This document shows, piece by piece, positions 8,373 to 16,066 of a DNA stretch of 38,809 nt. This DNA comes from Planctomycetales bacterium (GTDB taxonomy: Bacteria > Planctomycetota > Planctomycetia > Isosphaerales > Isosphaeraceae), in NCBI GenBank assembly GCA_027449865.1, contig DAIDKV010000068.1:1-38809 (forward strand), read 5' to 3'. Each line of letters begins with the position of its first letter. The stretch's first letter is position 1. The position numbers and the translations under genes are program-made. The notes under the pieces are model-generated. The model ran no database searches, had not been told where the DNA came from, and saw nothing but the letters and a program-made list of their open reading frames with translations.

Positions 8373-9127
8373 GTTTCCGTGATTCCACTCGCTCGTCGCC
8401 GTACGGCCCGGTCCGCGATTCGATCGACCAGCCGATCGGCGAGGTCATCGCCGGGGGCAAGCGTCTCGAAGCGGCCGTCCGGCTCGACCAGATGAAGAGT
8501 GTGCCGCCCTTCGCGCAAGGTCTGCAAGTCGTTCGCGACCGTCAGGTCGGCGCGGTTTGCCTGGCCTGCCTCGACGGCGCGGCCGATCAGCTCTTCCTGT
8601 GTCACCCCGGAAAGCAGTTTGAATCCGACGAGGAACACCTTCGGCGAGATCTCGCGCACCGATCGAATCACCTTCGGGGCGCGGCGGCATCGGATGACCA
8701 TCGCCTCTGCCTCCGAGTCGATCTTTCCCGGCCTCGGCTCCGGCTCGTAATCGGAGGCGGCCATCGACAGCACGGCCACGTCGATCGGCCGCGATCGCAG
8801 GAGATCGCCCAGCACCCGGGCATACTCGCCTACGGTTCCTTCCTGAAGAGGGAGCAGGTGAAGTCGGTCACGCGACTCGATCCATCGTTGGTGCAATGCG
8901 GAAAGTCGCTTCAACTCGGTCGCGGGGCTAGGTGTTTCAAGGTCGAAACGGGCCAGCCGGCGCAGGGGAACGTGAGCTGTCGGCGTGTGGATATGCCAGA
9001 CCGAATCCCCCCGCGCCAGAAACGCCTCGGTGATCGCCGCCGCTAGCCGACCGGTGGAGACATTCGTCAGCACCCGGACGTCGTCCACTGGAGCGATCGT
9101 TCCGCCTCCGCTCACGACGATTTGCAT
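8369..9127 (-). CDS. CoaB-like phosphopantothenate-cysteine ligase domain protein (no CoaC domain)
   Basis: The 252-residue protein matches the CoaB half of the CoaBC enzyme. It starts with a Rossmann-like nucleotide-binding segment (IVVSGGGTIAPVDDVR, then LTNVSTGRLAAAI). Mid-protein it has AASDYEP followed by PGKI and FKLLSG, and near the end ADLTVANDL, which carries the conserved Asn/Asp that contacts the acyl-phosphate intermediate. The flavin-dependent decarboxylase domain CoaC is absent, as in stand-alone ligases. The usual reaction joins cysteine to 4'-phosphopantothenate in coenzyme A synthesis. Start 9127 is chosen because the fold normally begins at the first strand and AGGA lies just upstream; an extension to 9235 adds 36 unstructured residues. 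It overlaps the acyltransferase gene by 4 nt. Confidence 0.75.
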   Translation of the reverse strand: MQIVVSGGGTIAPVDDVRVLTNVSTGRLAAAITEAFLARGDSVWHIHTPTAHVPLRRLARFDLETPSPATELKRLSALHQRWIESRDRLHLLPLQEGTVGEYARVLGDLLRSRPIDVAVLSMAASDYEPEPRPGKIDSEAEAMVIRCRRAPKVIRSVREISPKVFLVGFKLLSGVTQEELIGRAVEAGQANRADLTVANDLQTLREGRHTLHLVEPDGRFETLAPGDDLADRLVDRIADRAVRRRASGITET

Positions 9128-9279
9128 TTTCGTCCTGGGTTCCTGGTCATGGGTAACGGGTTCTGGTTCCCGGGGCGATGGCCGGTTGTGAAGATGATTG
9201 GGAAATTCTAGAGTGTCGGTCATGGGACCGGCCATCCGCCGGCTGAGAACCAGTCACAAAAAACAATGACCAATGACCC
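9128..9279. promoter_or_regulatory. Short divergent intergenic region
   Basis: The 152-bp gap between divergent genes contains a locally A-rich stretch near 9255-9292 with two copies of AATGACC (at about 9264 and 9271) and three closely spaced ATGs. It must hold promoters for both directions, but no consensus hexamers were identified. Confidence 0.35.
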
Positions 9280-10596
9280 ATGAAAAATAACCACGCCATC
9301 GAGGCGGAGCTGCTCGAGGAGATGGCGCGCTGGCCGATCTTCGATCCGCATTCGCACATTGATCCGCATCGGCCGGCGGCCCGGCATCTCGACGAGGTGC
9401 TCGGCTATCACTACTATACCGAGCTCGCCCACTCGGCGGGGATGCCCGCGGACCGCGTCGCGGCCGACCTGGATCCAGACGTTCGTGCCCGGAATCTTTC
9501 CGAGTACCTGGATCGGATCGATTCGACCGTCCAGTATTCCTGGCTCCTGGAGATCGCCCGAACCTTCCACCGGTTCTCAGGAGACCGGATTACGCCGAGG
9601 ACGATCGCGGAACTGATCGAGCTGGCCGACCATCGCCGGGACGGCGAGGCCTGGGATCGGCACGTCTGGGAGACCAGCCGGCTTGAGGCCGTCTTCCTCA
9701 CCAACGACTTCGACGATCCGCTCGAAGGCTGGGATACCTCGACCTTTGTTCCCTGCCTGCGCACCGACGACCTCGTCCTCAAGCTGCACGAACCGCGGAC
9801 GATCGAGCGGCTCCGCTCGGCCTCGGGCGTGGACGTACAGGACCAGACCAGCCTGAGGGAGGCGATCGGGGCCCTCTTCACAAAGTTCGTCGGCCGAGGC
9901 GCAGGCGCCTGTGCCATCAGTCTGCCGCCCGACTTTCTGCCCAGGCCGGCGTCACCCAGGAGGGCCGTCACCCCAATCCGGAAGGCCATCCACGGGATGG
10001 CCCTCCGCCCCGACGAGCGAGACGAGATCCGATGCGCCGTTTTCTGGACCCTCGCTGAATTCTGCGATGACTTCCGCCTTCCGTTCGACCTGATGATCGG
10101 CCCGGTCCGGAACGTCTACCCTGAAGGGGTTGCCGGCGGTCGCGATCTCTTCGACCGTCGGGTCAGCCTCTACGATTATCGAGAACTCTTCAATCACTTC
10201 CAGGGTGTGACGTTCCCGGTTTCGACCCTCTCACCCGACGCCGGCGCGGAACTCGTCGCCTACTCCTGGATCTTTCCCAACGTCCTGCCCATGGGGCACT
10301 GGTGGTATTCCAATGTCCCGGCCTTCATCGCCGCCGACCTCAAGGCACGGCTCCAGGCGGTCCCCAAGGTGAAACTGCTCGGATACTACTCCGATGCCTA
10401 CAAGCTGGAATTCATCCTGCCCAAATTTCAGATGTACCGTCGGGTTCTGGCGGAGGTTCTGGCGGAGGACGCGATCCGAGGGCGGGGCTGGTCGGTCGAG
10501 CAGGCCCTCGAAGTGGCCCGCCTGGTGTTGCTGGAGAATCCACGGAGGATCTTTTCGGGGGCTGGCCGCCGGGCAAGCCCTTCGACGTCGATTTGA
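9280..10596 (+). CDS. Glucuronate isomerase (UxaC) family protein
   Basis: The 438-residue TIM-barrel protein of the metal-dependent hydrolase superfamily resembles uronate isomerase. FDPHSHIDPH has the metal-binding His24-x-His26 pair. It is followed by YHYYTELAHSAG, which corresponds to the conserved HY..R..R segment after strand 1, and later by WETSRLEAVFLTNDFDDP, which matches the family's HLELRR and TTDDP regions. True UxaC interconverts uronates and ketouronates. This protein is about 30 residues shorter and sequence-divergent, so the substrate may differ. No other hexuronate pathway gene is nearby. The start is the third ATG of a cluster; no Shine-Dalgarno sequence is apparent. The tail after NPRRIF is serine-rich and may be slightly out of family. 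Confidence 0.65.
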   Translation: MKNNHAIEAELLEEMARWPIFDPHSHIDPHRPAARHLDEVLGYHYYTELAHSAGMPADRVAADLDPDVRARNLSEYLDRIDSTVQYSWLLEIARTFHRFSGDRITPRTIAELIELADHRRDGEAWDRHVWETSRLEAVFLTNDFDDPLEGWDTSTFVPCLRTDDLVLKLHEPRTIERLRSASGVDVQDQTSLREAIGALFTKFVGRGAGACAISLPPDFLPRPASPRRAVTPIRKAIHGMALRPDERDEIRCAVFWTLAEFCDDFRLPFDLMIGPVRNVYPEGVAGGRDLFDRRVSLYDYRELFNHFQGVTFPVSTLSPDAGAELVAYSWIFPNVLPMGHWWYSNVPAFIAADLKARLQAVPKVKLLGYYSDAYKLEFILPKFQMYRRVLAEVLAEDAIRGRGWSVEQALEVARLVLLENPRRIFSGAGRRASPSTSI

Positions 10597-10788
10597 CCGC
10601 GGCGACATTGCAGGGCATGCTTGGAGATAAGGAGAGGCCCGGGCTGTCCCATGCTCACCATCCGAAATGGCGGCGCGGGGGCGCCTGGGCCCGAGGCCAT
10701 GGCAGGTCCGGCAGATTCAGCAACAACCGGGATGGGGGGGCGCGGCCCGTCGGGAACGGTTGCCGGCCGCCCGGAGGGTTCAGCCGTC

Positions 10789-12477
10789 ATGGCCGAGAAA
10801 TATCAAGGAGCCGCCGGATCGGCGGTCGTCGCTCTGGGCCTGGCCCTGGGCGGAAGCTGGACGGCCCACGCCCAGGGGGTCTCGCCGTCCACGGGGAGCG
10901 GCCTGGGGACCGGCGCGGGCGCCGGCGCAATGTCCACAGCCAACACCGGAGCGGGCGCTGGCGCCATGTCGTCAGCCAACCCGCTCTCCGGCTCGGGGGC
11001 GATGACGGCGCGGGGACCTGGCTCGCCCATGGGCGGCGGGACCGCGCTACCCCTCGGCCCTCGACGGGGAACCGTTCCATTCGGACCGGGCGTCGACGTC
11101 TCCTTCCCGAACGACCCGTATCTGGTTCCCTTCCTCCTCCCGATCGAGGCAGCCAATCCCCTCGAAACCAAGGCGCCCGACAAAATCCATTCCTCCCTGC
11201 TTGACGAGGCCCGCGCGATTGTCGACCCGGCCGAGCGCAGCCTGGCTCTCCGCCAGATTGCCAACGGGGCGATGGCCGACAACCAGATATTGCTTGCCCA
11301 CCGCATCCTGGAAGAGTCCATCCGTGCGACCTCGGAGGTGAACGTTCCGCTGGTTCGTGATCAGCGGCTCATCGGCCTGGTTGTCTCGCTCAACCGGCTT
11401 GCCGATGGTCTGCTCCGGGTCGGCCGCGAGAACCAGGGGCGGACCGCGACACCCGAGGAGGCCGCCACCGCCGGCCTCGAAGCCCTGCCGAAGTATCCTG
11501 AAACCACGGTCCTGATCCGCCTGGCCCGGCTGGAATGGCGACGAGCTGTCTACCTCGCCCGCTTGATCAGTAACCCGACTTACAGCAACGAGATGCTCTA
11601 CCAGATCGCCGAGAGCGAGGCGATCGGCAGTTCCTCGATCGCCAACGATTTCCTGGTCGCCGAGGAGATCGAGTCGCTGGGCAATCGTCCGGGTCTCGGC
11701 GGCAATAACGCTCCGCCGCCGCCTCGCCCGTATCCGCCGACGACCACCAACCCTCCCTCGCGACCGGACCGCGGTCCGATCCCGGCACAAACTCCGGCAC
11801 CACTTGGCGGGCGATCACCGGCCGACCTCGCCCGAGGGGCCATTGAGTTGCCTCCTGTCCCCCCCGATCGCAAGCAGGCCGGCGACTTCACCAGGATCGC
11901 CGATGAGCTCCTTCTCGACGCCTGGAACGTCGCGAACCAGATCGAGCGGCTGCTCTGGAAGAATCGGGCGATGGTCCGAATCGCGCTCTCCGCGTCCGAT
12001 TCGCGGCAGTTCTCCCGAGGAGTGGAGATGGCCCGGACCATCGACAACGCCGAGTCGCGCTCCGAGGCGCTCCTCCTGCTGGCCGAGGCCATGTGCCGCC
12101 CGGAACACAGCCATCCCGCCCAGGCGACCGCCGCCTTTCAGGACGCTGCCGAGGCCGTCGCCTCCATCCCACAGGCGGGCCTCCGCGGCGTCATGACAGG
12201 CTTCCTGATCGATAGCCTGATCGCCGCCGGCCGGTTCGAGGACGCCCGCTCCTGCACTGTGATCTATCCCGAGGAATCCGATCGCTTTGTCGCCCTGGGC
12301 GCCATCGCCGAGGCTCAGGGCCGCCGCGGGTTGGCTGACGCCGCACGTAAGTGGATTGCCGCCGAGGCCCCCAGTGCCTATCAATCGGCGCTCTATCGAC
12401 GCGTTGCCTCCGGCGTCCTCAGGTCGGTCGAAAGCCAGCGCACTGAAGAGAGAGAGTTCGGCGGCGATGGGCGCTAA
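10789..12477 (+). CDS. Secreted protein of unknown function with Gly/Ala repeats and helical repeats
   Basis: The 562-residue product begins with a signal-peptide-like segment (MAEKYQGAAGSAVVALGLAL, cleavage probably after AHA near 28). A low-complexity part follows in which GAGAGAMS is repeated with small changes. Then comes a long alpha-helical region with many Ala, Leu, Arg and Glu residues and an E-A-R pattern that looks like TPR- or HEAT-like helical pairs (about 120-300 and 380-550). A proline-rich linker lies near 305-345. No enzyme motif was recognised. GGAGG at 10772-10776 is 12 nt before the chosen start; in-frame upstream starts (10621, 10651) would hide the signal peptide. It lies 192 bp after the UxaC-like gene on the same strand, and a hairpin follows at 12539. 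Confidence 0.65.
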   Translation: MAEKYQGAAGSAVVALGLALGGSWTAHAQGVSPSTGSGLGTGAGAGAMSTANTGAGAGAMSSANPLSGSGAMTARGPGSPMGGGTALPLGPRRGTVPFGPGVDVSFPNDPYLVPFLLPIEAANPLETKAPDKIHSSLLDEARAIVDPAERSLALRQIANGAMADNQILLAHRILEESIRATSEVNVPLVRDQRLIGLVVSLNRLADGLLRVGRENQGRTATPEEAATAGLEALPKYPETTVLIRLARLEWRRAVYLARLISNPTYSNEMLYQIAESEAIGSSSIANDFLVAEEIESLGNRPGLGGNNAPPPPRPYPPTTTNPPSRPDRGPIPAQTPAPLGGRSPADLARGAIELPPVPPDRKQAGDFTRIADELLLDAWNVANQIERLLWKNRAMVRIALSASDSRQFSRGVEMARTIDNAESRSEALLLLAEAMCRPEHSHPAQATAAFQDAAEAVASIPQAGLRGVMTGFLIDSLIAAGRFEDARSCTVIYPEESDRFVALGAIAEAQGRRGLADAARKWIAAEAPSAYQSALYRRVASGVLRSVESQRTEEREFGGDGR

Positions 12478-12538
12478 CCGGTTCGCCGCTCTGGAAGTGA
12501 ATCCGTTCCTCATCCCGATGTGATCCAGATCCCATTCA

Positions 12539-12584
12539 CCGCTCTCGAGGATCGCCGTCGCCCGGCGGCGATCCTCGAGAGCGG
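12539..12584. terminator. 19-bp perfect inverted repeat downstream of the secreted protein gene
   Basis: The arm at 12539-12557 pairs without mismatch with 12566-12584 around an 8-nt loop. It lies 61 nt after the stop at 12477. No T-tract follows, so this would be a non-canonical terminator or an mRNA 3'-end stabiliser. The region between the arms can also pair further. Confidence 0.5.
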
Positions 12585-12722
12585 CCAGCCGTTCCAGGAA
12601 GCCCGAGCCCGGGCCAAAACGAGGTCCACAACCGAGCCGCCCCGGAGGCGCGGCGACTCGACAAGGCGATCACCCCGGCCAGCGGGGAAAAGCTCCGACA
12701 GCTTCCGGGCGTCGACCATTCA

Positions 12723-12751
12723 TTGACGGCTCCAGCCCGGTCGGTTAGGCT
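12723..12751 (+). promoter_or_regulatory. Candidate sigma-70 promoter of the DUF1501 gene
   Basis: TTGACG (12723-12728) and TAGGCT (12746-12751) are separated by exactly 17 nt. The -35 matches consensus at five of six positions and the -10 at three. Transcription would start near 12758, giving a leader of about 42 nt before the GTG at 12800. Confidence 0.4.
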
Positions 12752-12799
12752 GTTCGAGGATTGTTGAACATCGTGGCCGAATGGAGCAGGAGGGCGGGC

Positions 12800-14299
12800 G
12801 TGCTACGCATCCTCGGCGGTCCCAAGCGGCTTTGTGACGGTCTCACTCGCCGCGATCTGCTGCATCTCGGCTCGCTGGGCTTGCTTGGACTGACGGGCGG
12901 GCTCACGCTCCCCGCGACGAGCCAGGCGGCTTCCTCGACGTCGAACCTGCCGGGCTTCGGGCGGGCCCGATCGTGCATCCTGCTATTCCTCTACGGGTCG
13001 CCGAGCCAGATCGAGACGTTCGACCCCAAACCCGAGGCACCCGAGCAGATACGAGGTGAGCTAGGCTGCATCCCGTCGAGCGTGCCGGGCTTGAACGTCT
13101 GCGAACTCCTCCCGCAAATCGCCGGGGTGATGGACAAGGTCACGCTGATCCGGTCGGTGACGCATCCCTATCCGATCCACGGGGTCGCCTACGCGACGAC
13201 CGGCATCCCCCGGATCGACGTCGCGATGGAGCTTCATCCGCACGACCCGGGTCATCACCCGTTCATTGGTTCGGCCGTCGATTACCTTGATGGCAAGAAG
13301 GGCGCTCCTGGCGCCGCGCTCCCTCGCAATCTGGTCCTGCCCTGGGCGTTCAGCAGCCATCGGTCGGGCGAGGTTCCGCGATCGGGGCCGTATGGCGGCT
13401 TTCTTGGCCGAGCGTACGACCCGGTCAGTGCGGATTTCGTCGGGCGTGGCACGAACACCGCCCGGAAGACGCTTGCCGGCAAGGTCTGGGAGGATGTCGA
13501 GCCGTATCGAGGGGTCACGCCGGAAAGTCGGTTCGAGCTGGGTGCGGTCTCGGGGTTGCCCAAGGAGCTGACACTCGACCGCCTCGACCGGCGCAGGACG
13601 CTTCTGGAACAGCTCGAAGCGGCTCGACGCTCGATCGATGCGGCGGCCTCTCGGGCCTCGGGGATCGATCGACATCGGGCAATGGCGTACGAGCTGGCAG
13701 GCTCGGCGGCGGTCCGTCGGGCGTTCGACCTTGGCGACGAGCCCGACGAGGCGCGATCGCTCTACGGGATGACCCTCTTCGGCCAGGCAACCCTCACGGC
13801 CCGCCGGCTGGTGGAGGCGGGCGGGCGGTTCGTGACGGTCTTCTGGGACGAGTACGGCCTGGCCGGCACCGGCTGGGATACTCACTGGGACCACTTCCCC
13901 CGGATGAAGGACGAGCTTCTGCCAGGTCTCGATCGGACGTTCTCGGGCCTGCTGATCGACCTCGACCGCCGGGGCCTGCTCGACGAGACGCTGGTCGTCC
14001 TCCTGAGCGAGCACGGCCGAACGCCCAAATTAAGCCTCGGCAACGGCGGCGGTCGGGATCACTGGTCGCGGTGCTACTCGGTGGTGATGGCCGGCGGCGG
14101 AATTGCCCGGGGGCAGGTCGTCGGCCAGTCGGATCGGATCGCGAGCGACCCGGCCGAGCGCCCGGTCTCGCCCAAGGACATCCTCGCGACGATCTACCAC
14201 CTCCTCGGCATCGACCCACGCACGATGCTCGCCGACGTCCAGGGCCGGCCGATCCCGCTGATCCCCGAGGGCGAGGTCATCCCCGAGGCGCTGGCCTGA
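12800..14299 (+). CDS. DUF1501 domain protein with Tat-like signal
   Basis: The 499-residue protein is of the DUF1501 family, common in Planctomycetes and distantly related to the alkaline phosphatase/sulfatase fold. The N-terminus has LTRRDLLHLGSLGLLGL, a twin-arginine signal with Arg17-Arg18, indicating export of a folded protein. Family features follow: ILLFLYGSPSQIETFDPKP, HGVAYATTG and, near the C-terminus, SEHGRTPK and GRDHWSRCYSVVMAGGG. Function is not established; family members often accompany DUF1549/DUF1553 cytochrome proteins, which are absent here. The GTG at 12800 is preferred over earlier TTG/GTG codons because AGGAGGG (12788-12794) is 5 nt upstream and the protein then starts MLRILGGPK, as in relatives. 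Confidence 0.85.
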   Translation: MLRILGGPKRLCDGLTRRDLLHLGSLGLLGLTGGLTLPATSQAASSTSNLPGFGRARSCILLFLYGSPSQIETFDPKPEAPEQIRGELGCIPSSVPGLNVCELLPQIAGVMDKVTLIRSVTHPYPIHGVAYATTGIPRIDVAMELHPHDPGHHPFIGSAVDYLDGKKGAPGAALPRNLVLPWAFSSHRSGEVPRSGPYGGFLGRAYDPVSADFVGRGTNTARKTLAGKVWEDVEPYRGVTPESRFELGAVSGLPKELTLDRLDRRRTLLEQLEAARRSIDAAASRASGIDRHRAMAYELAGSAAVRRAFDLGDEPDEARSLYGMTLFGQATLTARRLVEAGGRFVTVFWDEYGLAGTGWDTHWDHFPRMKDELLPGLDRTFSGLLIDLDRRGLLDETLVVLLSEHGRTPKLSLGNGGGRDHWSRCYSVVMAGGGIARGQVVGQSDRIASDPAERPVSPKDILATIYHLLGIDPRTMLADVQGRPIPLIPEGEVIPEALA

Positions 14300-14715
14300 T
14301 CCGCTCGCCCGGCGATCCTGTCCGGTGCGGAGGCCGCCGGCCGGCGCCCGCTGCCGCAAGGGACGATCACCCCGGACCGGACCGATGGCAAATGTAGGAG
14401 CCAGCTCCAGCTGGCGACCCGGACGAAGCAAAAGGTGGCGCGAAGATCGCCAACTGGAGCTGGCTCCTACAAGCGTTTAACCCGGACCCAGCAAAAGGTG
14501 GCGCGAAGATCGCCAGCCAGAGCTGGCTCCTACAAGCGTTTAACCCGCACGAAGCAAAAGGTGGCGCGAAGATCGCCAGCTGGAGCTGGCTCCTACAAGC
14601 GTTTAACCCGGACCAAGCAAAAGGCATCGCGAAGATCGACGGCCGGAGCCGGCTCCCGCAAGAAGACCGATTCGGACACCATCACCGGGCGAGTGGACGA
14701 GAGCGGAGACATTTC
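14300..14715. other. Repeat-rich intergenic region
   Basis: This 416-bp gap is largely the palindromic tandem repeat at 14394-14670. Open frames run through it on both strands because the 63-bp unit is a multiple of three; they encode 21-residue tandem peptides and are not considered genes. Confidence 0.7.
14394..14670. repeat. 63-bp tandem palindromic repeat array, family B
   Basis: Three near-identical 63-bp units start at 14428, 14491 and 14554. A diverged fourth starts at 14617. Each contains GATCGCCA, a short hairpin (for example GCCAGCT-GG-AGCTGGC at 14575-14590) and GGCTCCTAC. An inverted copy, GTAGGAGCCAG onward, opens the array at 14394-14417 and can pair with 14447-14470 with one mismatch. 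In the fourth unit the stem changes to GCCGG-AG-CCGGC (14642-14653), so pairing is kept while bases differ. The GTAG head next to a small palindrome resembles REP elements mobilised by RAYT transposases; none is present in the window. Confidence 0.85.
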
Positions 14716-15573
14716 GTGGCGATCACCGAACCCTACATCGACGGCCACTCGCACATCTGGACCCCCGACGTCGCGCATTACCCGCTGGCGCCCGGATTCA
14801 CGGTCGCCGACATGCAACCGCCGTCGTTCACGGCCGAGGAACTGCTGAAGACCTGCCGCCCCTCGGGAGTCGGCCGGGTCAACCTGATCCAGATGAGCTA
14901 CTACGAATTCGATAATCGCTACATGCTCGACATGATCCGGCTTTACCCGGACCGGTTCGTCGGAACGGCGATCGTCGATCCGCTCGCACCCGACCCCGGC
15001 CGGCTGATGCGCGAGCTGAAGGGGCAGGGCGTCCGCGCCTTTCGCATCCAGCCGAAGTACGGCAAGCAGCCGTCGGCGCGCTGGCTCGAACCGGAGGGCT
15101 ACGCGTCGATGTTCGCGACGGCCGCCAAGACCGGCCAGGCGCTCTCCTGCCTGATCGACCCCGAGGGCTTCGCCGAGATCGACCGGATGTGTCGGCGATT
15201 CCCCGAAACGCGCGTCATCATCGACCACCTCGGCCGAATCGGCGCCGGTCCCGACGGGACGATCCGCGACGCCGACGTCCAGGCGCTCTGTGACCTCGCC
15301 CGGCACCCGAACGTCTTCGTGAAGGTGGGCGCCTTTTACGCGCTTGGCAAGAAGACGCCGCCGTACCTCGACCTGGCTCCGCTGATCAAACGGGTCGTCT
15401 CGGCGTTTGGGGCGCGTCGATGCCTCTGGGAGAGCGATTGCCCGTTCCAGGTCGTCAAGGATCGATACGACGACAGCATCGCCCTCGTCCGCGATCGCCT
15501 CGATTTCCTGACCCGCGACGATCGCGACTGCCTCCTCGCCCGGACGGCCGAGCGGCTCTTCTTCGGATCCTGA
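14716..15573 (+). CDS. Amidohydrolase 2 family protein (COG3618-like)
   Basis: The 285-residue TIM-barrel metal-dependent hydrolase has the first metal motif DGHSHIW (His11 and His13). Further family motifs are the barrel histidine in VIIDHLGR and the late acidic motif LWESDCPF, which supplies the conserved aspartate. Relatives act as lactonases, decarboxylases or hydrolases on small carboxylated substrates; the substrate cannot be read from the sequence. The GTG start at 14716 has GGAG about 8 nt upstream. The gene begins 45 bp after the family B repeat array and lies 100 bp before a small lipoprotein gene on the same strand. Confidence 0.82.
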   Translation: MAITEPYIDGHSHIWTPDVAHYPLAPGFTVADMQPPSFTAEELLKTCRPSGVGRVNLIQMSYYEFDNRYMLDMIRLYPDRFVGTAIVDPLAPDPGRLMRELKGQGVRAFRIQPKYGKQPSARWLEPEGYASMFATAAKTGQALSCLIDPEGFAEIDRMCRRFPETRVIIDHLGRIGAGPDGTIRDADVQALCDLARHPNVFVKVGAFYALGKKTPPYLDLAPLIKRVVSAFGARRCLWESDCPFQVVKDRYDDSIALVRDRLDFLTRDDRDCLLARTAERLFFGS

Positions 15574-15673
15574 CCGGGGCCTCCTCACCGTCCGAACGGA
15601 TGCGGCACGCTGTTCGCTCCTTCTCCCCTTGATGTGATCTCGAATCATCCACTGGAGAGACAGGAGAAATCCC

Positions 15674-16003
15674 ATGCACGTCAAACCAACCCGGGGTCGA
15701 ACCGTCGCCCTCGGTCTGATCGCATCCGCCGGACTGATCGCCGGCTGCCAGGACGAAACCTCAAAACAGGCGGCTCCGCGAGAGGCGGCGCGGGAGGCGC
15801 TTCACGTCAAGGACGCCGACGGAAAGCAGCGCACCGTCGAGACCCGTCGCACCGTCGACGTGATCGACGAGCGAAAGGTCGTCGACAAGCAGACCGGCGA
15901 GGTTCTCTCGGACACGCAGAAGGTCACGCCGGTCACTGTCGAGAAGACGAAGGAGATCGAGACCCACGTTCAGGAAGGAAAGCCGGTCCAGGCCCCGAAG
16001 TGA
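15674..16003 (+). CDS. Small lipoprotein of unknown function
   Basis: The 109-residue product has a basic N-terminus, a hydrophobic stretch and the lipobox LIAGC, with Cys25 as the predicted lipidated residue. The mature part is hydrophilic and rich in Lys, Glu, Thr and Val, with alternating charges (for example VETRRTVDVIDERKVVD), suggesting an extended or beta-rich envelope protein. No family was recognised. AGGAG lies about 8 nt before the ATG. The gene is convergent with the nucleotidyltransferase gene, and a long inverted repeat at 16024-16066 covers the junction. Confidence 0.8.
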   Translation: MHVKPTRGRTVALGLIASAGLIAGCQDETSKQAAPREAAREALHVKDADGKQRTVETRRTVDVIDERKVVDKQTGEVLSDTQKVTPVTVEKTKEIETHVQEGKPVQAPK

Positions 16004-16023
16004 TCGAGGGCTTCGACCCCAAC

Positions 16024-16066
16024 GACGGCCGCCGATCGCCGTTATTTGGTGGCGATCGCGGCCGTC
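16024..16066. terminator. Long inverted repeat across a convergent junction and stop codon
   Basis: The arms 16024-16040 and 16051-16066 pair over about 16 bp with a single bulged C and a 10-nt loop. The loop contains the TAA stop (16042-16044) of the minus-strand nucleotidyltransferase, and one arm lies in its coding end. It begins 20 nt after the lipoprotein stop. It could end transcription from both sides, although no T-tract is present. Confidence 0.5.

Larger units (their letters stand above)
12478..12799. other. Intergenic region with hairpin and a likely DUF1501 promoter
   Basis: No gene is supported in these 322 bp. They hold the 19-bp stem inverted repeat at 12539-12584 and the promoter-like hexamers at 12723-12751, both listed separately. 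Confidence 0.5.

Noticed and set aside
14367-14848. Overlapping frames with perfect 21-residue peptide repeats
   Set aside because: They arise because the 63-bp palindromic repeat unit is divisible by three; present on both strands and overlapping the amidohydrolase start.
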